From contig CM028378.1 of assembly GCA_013146195.2 (NCBI GenBank), positions 39,082,108 to 39,146,107 of the forward strand: DNA of 64,000 nt. The letters are read 5' to 3'. The notes beneath the pieces were generated by a model, which made no database searches, had not been told where the DNA came from, and saw nothing but the letters and a program-made list of their open reading frames with translations. This document shows positions 35,760 through 46,454 of this stretch, one piece after another. Origin of the DNA: Codonopsis lanceolata. Taxonomy: Eukaryota; Streptophyta; Magnoliopsida; Asterales; Campanulaceae. Position 1 is the stretch's first letter; each line of letters opens with the position of its first letter. The translations under genes and the position numbers were made by a program.

Positions 35760-36132
35760 ATTGTGCATTTAAGCACAATTCTTATTTCTTGAAAATTGTG
35801 TGAGTGGCCATTAGATGTCAAATAGGAGAGAGAAGAGAGGTATTAGGAGAGAGAAAAAGAGATTGGGTTCTTCACTAAGAACCTGCAAATGGGAAGAGAG
35901 GTTGGCAGGGCTGTCGGCTTTGTGTGGGGGGGGGGAGTGGGAAGGGATTTTTATTTTATTTTATTTGGTGTTAAATTTAATATTTTTTTTGTGTAAAAAG
36001 TTGTGTAAGAATAGTATACAATGGGAAGATTTATTCTTAAGTGTGTAAGAAGAGAAAATGTGTAGGTGGCAATGGGACCCAATTAAGAAGTTGTATAAGA
36101 AGTTGGTATAAATTTTAACATTGAGGATGCTC
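35760..36132. mobile_element. Tourist-like MITE (PIF/Harbinger), TAA target duplication
   Basis: The ends GAGCATCACCATTGTGC and (reverse complement) GAGCATCCTCAATGTT form terminal inverted repeats, and TAA is present on both sides (35757-35759 and 36133-36135), as expected for Harbinger-type insertion. The element is 373 bp with no transposase. Confidence 0.8.
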
Positions 36133-36135
36133 TAA

Positions 36136-36928
36136 CCCACAACTACTCTTAGCATAGACTAAAGACTTAGATTGATGCCCTAAGGAAAAAAAAAAGGTAG
36201 CTTGTTGGGTGGGTACCCAAAAAAATGGGTTCTCCACATTGTGGGAGTTCCCAAAGGTGGGTTCTCCAATTTTGGGTTCTCAAATTGCCCATTTGATAAC
36301 AGTTTACAACCTAAAAAATTTCTTCAGATCTCACTTATTTCCTTCCGTGTGAGAGCCACACACCAATAGAAAGGGTGCGTGCTCTACACGCTCTCAATCT
36401 GTGCGTGAAAGAGCTCTCTGTCGGCCTGCAAAATTTCTACCCCTCATCAAAAAAATATTCCTTTTCTTTTCTTTGTCAAATCTTCGTCCTTTTTTTCTTT
36501 TGCCAAATTATATTATGTTTTTTCACCTTTTTTTTTGAAAAATTTGTTCTTTTTATTATTTTTGAAAAAAAATCTTTTTAATATTTTGAAAAAGTATTTT
36601 GTTTTTATTTTTATTTTTTGTTTGTACAAAGTATTTAAAAACTAGTAATGACAATTACATGCTAAATAATAAAAATTAAATCTAAATTATTAAATTTCTT
36701 TGATAAGACGAAATATTTGAAATATGTTAACATACTAATTAAAACTATTATTAAATTATGTAATGTATTAATTAAAACTATAATTAAATTATGCAATATG
36801 TTAATGAAAACTATAAAAAAATTAAGTTGTTTGAAAAATATAATTATAAATGATTTATATTTAAAAAAGACAATGGGATCCACCTTAAAAATCAAGTTGA
36901 AGAACCAAACATTGTCGATGTTGGTTTT
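36136..36928. other. AT-rich intergenic DNA with a short tandem repeat
   Basis: Two to three imperfect ~36-bp units (TTAATTAAAACTATAATTAA type) at about 36734-36825. GGGTTCTCCACATTGTGG near 36228 and the segment before 36928 may be ends of another worn MITE. No gene. Confidence 0.45.
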
Positions 36929-36931
36929 TAA

Positions 36932-37713
36932 GAGCATCTACAACGGTGAGTTGGAGAAAACTCTACCAAATTGTAAACATTTATAACCATTGGAGAGCGC
37001 CACCTCAAAGGTTGATAACATCAACCGGTTGATATATATGGACCGCTTTATCCTTGTCCACCTTGACAGCATTGGTTGATTGACTTGATTCCTTCTATCT
37101 TCTTCTTTTTTTCCTTTCGTCTTTGTAATGTATGATAAATGATGGTGGGGAAAATATATACAACATTCGTCCTAAAATTATTGTATTGTTTTTCTTTTTC
37201 GTTTGTCTCAAAAAAATTATATTGTTTTAACTTTCTGTTTTAGGATAATACTTTTACCATTTTACTTCTATATTTTCTTTCTATTTTAATTTTTGGTCAC
37301 ATGCACATTTAATTCAAATAAATTACATATTATATAATTATTAATAATCAAGTTAATTATTTTTCGAATTAATCGTGTTTCGAATCTAACAAAACAATAA
37401 TTTTGAGACAGAGAGAGTATATTACTTTTCAAAAATAAATTTATTTCAAAAATAATGTTTATAAATTATATGGTGCACATAATATGTTTTTTCAAAAAAA
37501 TAATTAATTATTTTAATAATTATTATTATATTACTTTTCAAATATATATTGTGAAAGAATAAAATAATTTGTTGTGATTCCATGCTATAAACGAGTGTTT
37601 ATGTATATTAGAAAATAAATTTATAGTGAAAATGTTTATAAAATGATTATGCTTTATGAGGATAAATTTTTCAAAATACTAGGTGGCATTGAGTTCTCAG
37701 CATTGTGGATGCC
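36932..37713. mobile_element. Harbinger-type MITE, degraded right end
   Basis: The left end GAGCATCTACAACGGTGAG and the reverse complement of the right end GGGCATCCACAATGCTGAG match at about 15 of 19 positions. TAA precedes the left end, but the right flank is ATG, so the target duplication is not intact. No transposase. Confidence 0.6.
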
Positions 37714-38084
37714 CATGAATGTTGAGTCCGGATCCTCTATTCCAAAAGTGTATTTTATCTTTTATTCTAATGTAAGATCTATCGTTAACTTATCAATCAG
37801 TAATTGATTTTGTTTATATAATTAATTTTATTAATTTACTAATTGACAAGTTAACGATGGATTGACATTAAAATAGAAAATGAAATACACTTTTTGAATA
37901 TGAATGCTTCCCCGGTGGAACATGAAGAAAGAGAAGAGATTTCCTATGCTAAACTAGGAAGAGTGCAGGAGCTATGGGGCTAGGCTAAGCTAAGCAGAAA
38001 GCATATTTCTTCCCTCAGATGAAGGTGGAAAGGCTATACAATGTACGTAAGCCACCTAATTCACTATCAAAGGGGGATAAATTC
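37714..38084. other. Intergenic DNA
   Basis: Nothing recognisable. It contains a loose inverted pair around 37745-37895 (AAAAGTGTATTT ... AAATACACTTTT) separated by about 125 bp, which may be the end repeats of a very small MITE. Confidence 0.4.
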
Positions 38085-38087
38085 TTA

Positions 38088-39243
38088 GAGCATCTCCAAT
38101 GCAAAGCTTCATATACCATCTTTTTAGCCGGGTCTCACTGCCACATACACATTTTTCTCTTCTTATTCCATTTAAGAATATATCTTCCCAATGCTAATCT
38201 TCTTATACATCTTCTTAGCTGGGTCCCACTGCCACATCATTAACTTTACACTTCAATCTTAATTTTATATTTCTCAAACAAATCAATAATTAAATTATAA
38301 AGAATGACATTAATTAATTTATAAATAATATTATTACTCACAATTTAAATAATTTATAATTTAATTAATAAATTATCAATAAAATACATATTATACATGA
38401 CGATTAAAATAACATAAATAGAAAATTACATAAAACGTTAAAATTGAAAAAAACGGCTACTTTAAAACGGCTATTTTACAACGGCTACTTTAAAACGGCT
38501 ACTTTTAGAACAGCTACTTTAAAACGGTTATTTTAAAAACATTAATAATTAAAAGTTACATAAAAACATTAATAATTAAAGTTACATAAAAACATTAATA
38601 ATTAAAAGTTACATAAAAACATTAATAATTAAAGTTACATAAAAACATTAATAATTAAAAGTTACATAAAAACATTAATAATTAAAAGTTACATAAAAAC
38701 ATTAATAATTAAAAGTAACATAAAAACATTAATAATTAGTTACTAATTAAAGTTAAATAAAAAAAATTAAATAAAAAAAATTAAATAAAAGACAAATAAA
38801 ATTTAATACCAAACGGCTATAATTAAAATCAAAAATATAATTACAAAATTTAATACCAAAATTTAATACAAAATTAAAATCCCAAACCCCCCCACCCACC
38901 AAACCCCCCCCCCCACAAACACGGTAAAGTTGCCTTTTATTAAAAAAAAAAAACAAAACAAAAATTAATCAAACAACCTGCAAAAACAGAGCTGGGCCCC
39001 ACCATTCCGCGCCGCTCACTCGCCCGACCCTGACGCCACACAGCCGTGTGTGACGCCCACCTTCCTGCCTGGCGCGCCTTCTTCCTCCCATTTGGCTGCC
39101 TTCCAATTTTGGAAGAAATTTTCTTCTCTCTCCGCCACCTCAGCTCCACCTCACCTTTGGAAGAAATTTGGGAAGTGTTACCAACGCAAAATGCCTTCTT
39201 CCTATTTGGAATGGGCTTTTGGAAGAAAGCAATGGGGATGCTC
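38088..39243. mobile_element. Deletion derivative of the Harbinger element at 40184
   Basis: TTA lies on both sides (38085-38087 and 39244-39246). The ends are GAGCATCTCCAATGC and its inverted partner GCAATGGGGATGCTC. The first ~400 bp, the tandem-repeat block and the last ~300 bp match the corresponding parts of 40184-44247, while both transposon genes are missing. It is a 1.16-kb non-autonomous relative. It contains a G-rich (minus strand) quadruplex-type tract near 38881-38920. Confidence 0.85.
38450..38760. repeat. Tandem repeat block in the Harbinger derivative
   Basis: About five AAAACGGCTACTTT-type units, then about nine units of AACATTAATAATTAAAAGTTACATAA type (period about 25-27). 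The same two-part block is found at 42030-42360 in the larger element. Confidence 0.85.
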
Positions 39244-39246
39244 TTA

Positions 39247-39940
39247 GGACCACCAAAAGTTATCGGCCATGCGAACACCTACCAGTTTTGTTTCTTCTCT
39301 CTTCCCCCACCACCTACCAGTTTTCATCTTCTCTCTTTCCCGACCACCCACCACCACCACCACTGACGCTTCCATACAAACAGAGAAATTTAAAACAAAA
39401 ATAGCCTCTGGGGGCCGAAGAGATGCACCGCTCCTTTTCTGAAATGAAATCCTAAACAACAAAATCCCCTTTTCTGATTCTGTCGCTTATTTCTTCGATT
39501 ACACCGCCGAAGTCGAAGCTCAGACACCCAAAATCACATTATCACAAATTTTGTACCGAAAAAATTAGCGAGAAAATCAGTAAATTAAACCAAGTCATTT
39601 CAATTCTTCAATCCAAAAAAATTAGCGAGAAAATCTAATTTTGTGTGTTTCAAATAGTTTACCCTCTTTCATTGAAATAAAGCAGCAGAGGTCTTGGTTC
39701 ATTATACTCAAAACTCAAAAATGCTATCAAGAGTGGCTGGTTAAAAGAAATGGGAACTAATTCTGAAGTAGATCGAGACACTATATTCTGGATCCTTCCT
39801 TTATAATTCCACGAAAACTACAAAATTTTGGATCAAAACATTATTCAGTTTTCTCAACTTTGAAGTTTCACTCTATTAGATGGGTGTAAGCCAGTTAATG
39901 AAATCAGAGATGGAAAGAGATAGAGAAAGATGAATGAGAC
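39247..39940. other. Interval between the two Harbinger elements
   Basis: The part 39250-39415 (CCACCACCTACC ... ACAAACAGAG ... CCTCTGGGGGCC) is similar to the reverse complement of 44265-44440. The rest is AT-rich and could be intron of the candidate gene fragment at 39941-40087. Confidence 0.45.
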
Positions 39941-40087
39941 CTGGGTGGGGCGCATGGCGGTTTCGAGGGCGGAGAATTGGTGGTCAAAGGAGACTTCTGT
40001 AGTGACTCCATTTATAATCGCTGCTGTCTGGCTCAGCGTATCTGACGGCGGTGCAGCCGTCATTCGAGTGGGGATCCCCATTTTCAC
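39941..40087 (-). CDS. Candidate host-gene first exon, unknown product
   Basis: The minus-strand reading MKMGIPTRMTAAPPSDTLSQ continues for 49 codons in normal, non-repetitive protein-like composition and ends at CCCACCCAG/GTCTCA, a possible donor site. A purine-rich, 5'-UTR-like leader lies between it and the Harbinger insertion about 95 bp upstream. No second exon can be identified to the left, where sequence becomes AT-rich and then repeat-derived. It could be an intact gene with a long intron, an orphan exon captured by a transposon, or chance. I do not recognise the protein. Confidence 0.3.
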
Positions 40088-40631
40088 TCTCTTTCTCCTC
40101 CTTTCTCCCCACCGGAATTCGTCTCTCTCTCAAACTTGAATGAGAGAGAAATGACGATGGTGTGTCTGAACGTTGGTTCATTAGAGCATCTCCAATGCTC
40201 ATCTTCCTATATCATCTTCTTAGCCAGGTCCCACTGTCACATACACATTTTTTTCTTCTTATTCAATTTAAGAATATATCTTTCCAATGCTAATCTTCTT
40301 ATACATCTTCTTAGTTGGGTCTCACTGCCACCTCATTAACTTTACACTTCAATCTTATTTTTATATTTCTCAAACAAATAAATTACATAAATTATAAATA
40401 ATGACATTAATTAATTTATAAATAATACTATTACTCACAATTTAAATAATTTATAATTTAATTAATAAATTATCAATAAAATACATATTATACATGACTC
40501 ATAAAATAACATAAATAGAAAATTACATAAAACGTTAAAATTGAAAAAAAATACATAATGATAAAGTTACATAAAAGATAAATACTTAAAAATTACATAA
40601 AAACAAAAAAACTTAAAATTAAAATTACAGT

Positions 40632-41958
40632 TCAATAATTAAAATTACATAAAAAGGTCACCGTAACGACGCCATATATGCTCAACCAAGTTGGATTGAA
40701 GTTCATGATGTGTGTTTCTATCTCGTACCTCTGAATTTCGTTGCAGATATTCTTCAAATGCTTGTGTTTTACTTGTGGAGAGTCATATACGGTATCATCA
40801 GCCCAATTTGTAATGTGATCACCCTCGGCCTCCACAATCATGTTATGTAAAATAATGCATGTGAGCATTATTTCTTTCAAGTTATCTCTATACCAAAACC
40901 TGCTAGGACCTTTGATAATTGCCCATCTTGATTGGAGTACTCCAAATGCTCGTTCGACATCTTTTCTTGCAGCCTCTTGCATCTCTTTGAATTTCTTTCG
41001 CTTAGCATCCGACGGGCACGAAAAACTCTTAACAAAAGTAGCCCAATCTGGATAAATTCCATCGGTTAGGTAGTATCTTTTTGTATACTGTTTGTCATTC
41101 ACTTCAAAATTGCATGGTGGTGCATTTCCTTCGAGTACGTTATTGAACAAAGGTGATTCATATAACACATTCAGATCATTACGAGAACCTGCGACCCCAA
41201 AAAATGCATGTCATATCCATAAATCTGCCGACGCAACTGCTTCGAGCACAATTGTGGGCTTCCCATGACCTCTTGCATATTGACCTTGCCAAGCGACCGG
41301 ACAATTTTTCCATTCCCAGTGCATACAATCAAGACTTCCTAACATACCTGGAAAGCCATGCCTTTGCTCGTGCATTTGAAGTAGACGTTGAGTATCATTA
41401 GCATTTGGTCTTCTCAAGTATTGACCTCCGAATAATTCAATAATACATCGACAGAAGTTGAACATGCACTCGATGGCGGTTGTTTCTGCTAATCGGAGGT
41501 ACTCGTCGAGATGATTGGCCGGAACTCCATAAGCCAATTGACTGATAGCTGCCGTGCATTTTTGAAGTGGTGAGAGACCTACTTTTCCTACTGCATCAGA
41601 CCTCTGTCGAAAATAACTTGAATGATTCTCCAATGCATTTACTATCTGAATGAATAATTAAGTTTCGATGCATTTGGAAGCGTCGCCGAAATATATGATC
41701 GGGATACAATGGCTGAGATGAGAAGTAGTCATTGACAAGTTGAGTATTTCCCGCTACACGCTTTCGATCTATATACCTCCTCTTTTTCCTTTGGCGACGC
41801 CTCCTGATGTTGGCTCTTTCCGTTTCTTCTATTTGTTGTTGTAATGCAATTATCTCCAAATATATTTTTTCACCTTCAGACATGTTGGATTCGTTGGATT
41901 CTTCGGTATGACTGCTTGTGTTAGAGCTATTGGTAGAAGAAGAGGAAGAATTAGACAT
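40632..41958 (-). pseudogene. Harbinger DDE transposase (plant transposon protein)
   Basis: The N-terminus (MSNSSSSSTNSSNTSS) is Ser-rich, followed by a basic stretch RRRRQRKKRRYIDRKR and RRRFQMHRN. A frameshift near 41650 precedes the catalytic domain, which starts with SPLQKCTAAISQLAYG. The first Asp is in LGSLDCMHWEWK, the second in GSRNDLNVL and the Glu in DVERAFGVLQSRW, so the DDE triad is present. A TGA at about 41208-41210 separates the first from the second catalytic residue (ADLWI-stop-HAFFG). The last ~20 residues are hydrophobic and may be read-through into AT-rich sequence. It would cut and paste elements with GAGCATC ends at TTA/TAA sites. Confidence 0.88.
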
Positions 41959-42029
41959 CTTTAGTCGTATGTTGATGATTTGTAGGTATTGGTAGAAGAA
42001 TATGACACCCCCTTATCTATATATACTTC

Positions 42030-42360
42030 TCAACAACGGCTACTTTACAGCGGTTACTTTACAACGGCTACTTTAAAACGGCTACTTTAAAACGACTACT
42101 TTAAAACTGCTCCTTTAAAACGGCTATTTTAATAACATTAATAATTAAAAGTTACATAACAACATTAATAATTGACGTTACATAAAAACATTAATAATTA
42201 AAGTTACATAAAAACATTAATAATTAAAGTTATATAAAAACATTAATAATTAAAGTTACATAAAAACATTAATAATTAAAGTCACATAAAAACACAATAA
42301 TATTACAAGTTACATAAAAACATTAATAAATAAAGTTACAGAAAAACATTAATAATTAAA
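42030..42360. repeat. Tandem repeat block between transposase and ORF1
   Basis: AACGGCTACTTT-type units (about 42033-42130) followed by about eight units of the AACATTAATAATTAAAGTTACATAA type. It lies upstream of the transposase gene and downstream of ORF1, and is shared with 38450-38760. Confidence 0.85.
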
Positions 42361-42435
42361 ATTCATATCCTTTCTTCCTCAACTGTGCCTTTACTTGCTC
42401 GCATCCATGTCGATGTATGGCAACCTGTTCTGGAG

Positions 42436-43662
42436 TCATGTTTGAGGTATCTTCCGAAGAAATTTTATGTCTTTTATGAGCCTTTCACGCTCCTTTCTTT
42501 GTTCTCTTGCAGCAGCAGCTTCCGCTTGAAGTTTTTTTGCTTCCGCTTCAATTTTTTTAATTTCGGAGTACTTATCTAACGACAACATGTGATCAGCCTT
42601 GCGGGTATGCAACTCATCTACATCGGAAGATTTTTCGACTTTTCCTTTACCTTTCGCATTCTTTTTTGCCACTTTTCTTCCCATCGGACGAGTACGTAAA
42701 TCAATATCTTCTACATCTTCAGCATCCACACTAGTCTTAGAATAACCGCCATCGGAGTCTGACGTCTTAGACTTTTTATTGGTGTGAAGAATATCTGTTT
42801 GACTAAAATATGATACAGAAGAATTTCTTAACACTTCCCACACATGATCAAAATGAAAGTGCTGACCTTTTTCTTGATGGTATACCGCCCTTGCATTTTT
42901 CATTAAAATATCATCGCTCCAACCGTTGTGTTTAGCATTGACAAGCCTATTGTAGATTTCGTTGAAGCTTCTCACAGATGAAGCAATTCTAGTTGACCAA
43001 CGTGGTGTCAACTTCGTGATATCTCTCGGAATCAATTCACTTGGGCGATGCTCGTTGTAATAATCAGCTACACGCTTCCAATATTGCGCACCCTTTTGAC
43101 CATTACCAATTATTGGACATTGGCTAATAGTATGCACAGCTTCCGTAAGCGCAAGATCTTCATCCTTGGTCCATCTTGCACGTGCTTGAGACTTGTGTTG
43201 TACCGGTACCGCTTCAGTTTCGTCATCCAAATCAATTGTTTCTAAATTGATTGGCGTCTTGGGAACCGATGACGGCGTTGCCGAAAAATTACCAGACAAA
43301 GTCCTATCTACACTTGTTGGACGTGACTCATTAGAAGATATGTAATGTTGAGAAATTGCACGGGGCGTACCTTGCGGAGTGAAAAATTGGTTTCCCGTCG
43401 GTTGCCAATAATTCGGTTGAAAATGAACGTTACCAGATGAATTTCCAATAGTTTGAGGAACTTGAAAATTCTGAAAATTTGGAAAATTTGTAAAATTTGG
43501 CGGCATGTAGAAATTTGGATAGTTGGGAACATTTGGATTGTTGGGAAAATTAGGTGGGTATTGGGGGTATTGCGGAGTAGAAGAAAATTGAGAATGTTGA
43601 ACATTTTCGGGAACACGAGAGTTAGGTGTATTTTGATTTTCTTCATTTTCAGAAGAATTCAA
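42436..43662 (-). CDS. Harbinger ORF1, Myb/SANT-like DNA-binding protein, intact
   Basis: A complete 408-codon frame without stops or shifts. The N-terminal ~110 residues are a Pro/Asn/Gln/Phe-rich low-complexity region. A Myb/SANT-like domain begins at about residue 160 (ARWTKDEDLALTEAV, QYWKRVADYYNEH, RWSTRI). The C-terminus (about residue 320 on) is basic then coiled-coil like (GRKVAKKNAKGKGK, AEAKKLQAEAAAAREQRKERERL). This arrangement matches ORF1 of Pong-like elements and its NAM-associated relatives, which bind transposon ends and partner the transposase. Its intactness contrasts with the broken transposase next door. Confidence 0.88.
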   Translation of the reverse strand: MNSSENEENQNTPNSRVPENVQHSQFSSTPQYPQYPPNFPNNPNVPNYPNFYMPPNFTNFPNFQNFQVPQTIGNSSGNVHFQPNYWQPTGNQFFTPQGTPRAISQHYISSNESRPTSVDRTLSGNFSATPSSVPKTPINLETIDLDDETEAVPVQHKSQARARWTKDEDLALTEAVHTISQCPIIGNGQKGAQYWKRVADYYNEHRPSELIPRDITKLTPRWSTRIASSVRSFNEIYNRLVNAKHNGWSDDILMKNARAVYHQEKGQHFHFDHVWEVLRNSSVSYFSQTDILHTNKKSKTSDSDGGYSKTSVDAEDVEDIDLRTRPMGRKVAKKNAKGKGKVEKSSDVDELHTRKADHMLSLDKYSEIKKIEAEAKKLQAEAAAAREQRKERERLIKDIKFLRKIPQT

Positions 43663-44250
43663 TAAATTTTGAAAAAAAATGAGTATCTCTTGGATCCATT
43701 TGGAAGCTAAGTGTGTAGAGAAATTGAATTTTTAGAAAGGATTATGAAGAAATAGAAGAGATAATAAAGAAGTTGTAGAGAAAATGAAGAGGGTTGATGT
43801 GGTGTATTTATAGGGAAGAAGGAAAAAAAAATTATTGAAAAAAAATAAATTGCAAACGGCTAGTTTTTAAAAAATAAAAGGCAAATTCATTTTGAAAACA
43901 AAAATAGCCGTTCACAACCCAGCCTTTATTTTAAAAAAAAACAAAACAAAAAAGTCAGAAACCTGCAGAGCCTGCGCCAGCCGTGGACCCCACCAGAATT
44001 CCCTCTCACTCACCCGATCCCGCATGAAGAACACGCGCCACACACAACCCGTTTGTGACGCCCACCGCTTGCCCCCGCGTCTGGTCTTCCTCTTTCTTGC
44101 TTGTCTTCCAATTTTGGAAGAAAATAAATTCTCTCTCCTCCATCTTGGATCCAAGTCAGGTTTGGAAGATTTTTTGAAGGCCCTCTATTGCTAAATGCCA
44201 ACTTCTAAATTGGAAACCACCTTAAGAATATAGCAATGGTGGTGCTCTTA

Positions 44251-44439
44251 TAATTTGATTGATGTTTTTGCTCAGACATCAGCCCCAATGGCTAATTTGT
44301 TTTTCAGTGTTTGTACGGTGGCGTCGGTGGTGGTGGGTGGTCACTGGTCAGAAAGAGATGAGAAGAAAGTACTAGGCGGTGGGAAAGGAAGAAAAGAAAG
44401 CGCGAATTGGGCAACGCTGGCCACTCTTACTAAAATATG
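44251..44439 (-). repeat. Inverted, diverged copy of 39250-39415
   Basis: The reverse complement gives a GA/CT-rich stretch with CACCCACCACCACCGACGCC and GTACAAACACTG, matching the order of motifs at 39320-39390. The copies abut the outer end of each Harbinger element. Confidence 0.5.
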
Positions 44440-44972
44440 GGTATTTTTTTTAGAGGTATGATATTACAAGCTAGAGCTTGTGGTATTATTACAAGCTTTA
44501 GTGTTAGTACCGTTTGATCAAATTTATTTAGATCTCTATACTATTAGATCAAATTTACTTTTTTTAAGTAATGACACGGACTTTCCAAATCATCACCAAC
44601 TTAATCATCTAACGACTCTAACGCTAAAGCTTATAATCTCTAAAAATTTATTAGAATCATAATTACCATTTTTTTGATAATTTACATCAAAGATCAAACA
44701 CATTGAATACAAATTTAAATGTTTGTTATTTTATCAAACACTTGTCTATATTTGTAAAATGAACAAAAATATACAAACCTACCATTAATCTCTTTCCAAG
44801 TTTAGAACTAAAAACAAAAAATATTTTACTCAGCCCTCATTAACCATTACCACTCCTCCTTCCTTCTCTATCACCGCATACCACAAAATCAAAGTTACTA
44901 ACGCTAAAACTTATAAATTTATAATAATATTACAAGCTCTAGCTCATAATATCATTTACCTTTTTTTTTAAT
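44440..44972. mobile_element. MITE with long terminal inverted repeats
   Basis: The left end (TGATATTACAAGCTAGAGCT, 44459-44510) and the reverse complement of the right end (TGATATTATGAGCTAGAGCT, 44892-44960) are similar over about 55-70 bp, including TTTTAGCGTTAGTA-like inner parts. No coding region. The ends and target duplication are not exact. Confidence 0.6.
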
Positions 44973-45030
44973 GTGTACATTTTTATTAGCTGGAGTATTG
45001 GGACTCACAAAATGTTCAATCAATAATAAT

Positions 45031-45157
45031 ATGTCACATCATAGAGTACCTATATTTTGATGTAAAATGAGAGTGACATATCATTACCCTTTTTTCGGAT
45101 AATGCTTGGATCACTCTTATTTTACACCAAAATATAACTATTCTATGATATGACACA
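45031..45157. repeat. Short foldback hairpin element
   Basis: Arms 45031-45077 and 45108-45157 are imperfect reverse complements of about 48 bp (GTCACATCATAGAG ... TGTAAAATGAGAGTGA against TCACTCTTATTTTACACC ... CTATGATATGACAC), with a 30-base loop. A transcript would form a long stem, so it may be a MITE or a small-RNA source. Confidence 0.7.
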
Positions 45158-45525
45158 CTCTCGATAAAATTATTGGATAGACAAAGATTCCGATAATAAA
45201 TTTTCTCTGCTAATTCAAATTTAGCACCGTCTTTACAAAATTAATGGGCGAACTAACAGGGAGAGACTACATAATACATTGCACTTAAATTATGAGCACG
45301 TTCGTCATATTTGAATGTTGGAAGTAATTAGTCAAATTGGTTATCTTAATTTATATAATAATCAATTGACTAATTTTTTGCTTCATTTATAAGCATTTTT
45401 GTTACATTTTAAATGTTTTTATCAATACATTTTCAAACAATTTACCTAATACATGAAACTAAAAGATTTTTATTTTTCAAAAAAAAAATAGAATTTTTTT
45501 TTTCTGAAAGTCATATATATATATT

Positions 45526-45778
45526 AGGGGTGGCAATTCGTGTTATCGTGTCATGTTCGTGCCTTATTATCGTGTTTTAATATTATCTATCTTATTTGAT
45601 CATAAATACAACAATAAATATTAATTTGAATATATTAACAATTTCGTGTTTTTCGTGTCGTGTTTCGTGTTGTGTCGTGTCGTGCTGGGCTTATCGTGCC
45701 ATTTGTCTCTGTAATCGTGTTTTATAATCGTGTCTTATTGGTTCATGCTAACGTGTCGTGCCAGGCATTGCCACCCCT
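45526..45778. mobile_element. hAT-type MITE with AGGGGTGGCAA ends
   Basis: The 253-bp element begins AGGGGTGGCAA and ends TTGCCACCCCT, a perfect inverted repeat of 11 bases. The interior carries many CGTGTCGTG / CGTGTT subterminal repeats in both orientations, which is characteristic of non-autonomous hAT elements. An 8-bp target duplication is not clear in the TA-rich flanks. Confidence 0.75.
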
Positions 45779-46449
45779 AAATTATATATATAATGATAAC
45801 AGTGATTTTTCCCTTTTAAATTACTTACTATAAATGAAACTCAAATGTGACTTTTCAGTTATATATTAAAAGTTGAGACACTTTAATTAGAATAAAATTT
45901 TTATTTTTCATATACATTATTGTATATGGATATCTTTAATTTATAACTATTACTCCCTCCATTTTCAAATTCAAGTTTTCCTTTCTTTTTTCGTTCGCTC
46001 TAAAATTATTGTCCTCTTTCAAAATTTTATATTTTAAAAAACAACTTTTATCACTTTACTCTTATATTTTCTACTTATTTTAATTTGGGCGCATGTTTAT
46101 GGGCCTTAAATGAAATAACACGGACAAAAAAAATTATAATACAGTCAATTACTTTTTTATTAAACGGTGTGTCTGGTCAAAAAAGACGATAATTTGAAAA
46201 CAGATGTACTACTAAAATAGTTATATAATCTTATTATAAATAGTTTTAACGAACAAAAATATTATGTGAACCTCGCATCGTACGGGTATAATAGGTTTTG
46301 AGGTGGTGTATTGCTTATATATAATAGGTTAAAATAGACAACTTACTTGGCATGTGGCTTAAGGGCGGAGTTAAGATTTTACTGTTGTAACTTTACAAGT
46401 GGTAGGCATTTTAGTGTTTTTCAATAGGGGTTTTTTTTTTTTTTTAATT
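45779..46449. other. Intergenic DNA with a possible Helitron 3' end
   Basis: CCTCGCATCGTACGGGTATA at about 46272-46291 resembles the hairpin that precedes plant Helitron 3' ends, but the expected terminal CTRR is degraded. Otherwise AT-rich without genes. The bases TCTCA at 46450-46454 are the target duplication of the next element. Confidence 0.4.
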
Positions 46450-46454
46450 TCTCA

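Larger units (their letters stand above)
40184..44247 (-). mobile_element. PIF/Harbinger (Pong-like) transposon, near-autonomous
   Basis: A 4.06-kb element with terminal inverted repeats GAGCATCTCCAATGC and (inverted right end) GAGCACCACCATTGC, and TTA on both sides (40181-40183 and 44248-44250). It encodes two minus-strand genes: a Myb/SANT-like ORF1 (43662-42436, intact) and a DDE transposase (41958-40632, one stop and one frameshift), the two-gene organisation of Pong-type elements. Both proteins are needed for mobility in that family, so this copy can only supply ORF1. Confidence 0.9.

Noticed and set aside
36375..36986. Short ORFs rich in Phe, Ile and Lys
   Set aside because: They follow from poly-T/A sequence. 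No start context, domain or conservation clue.
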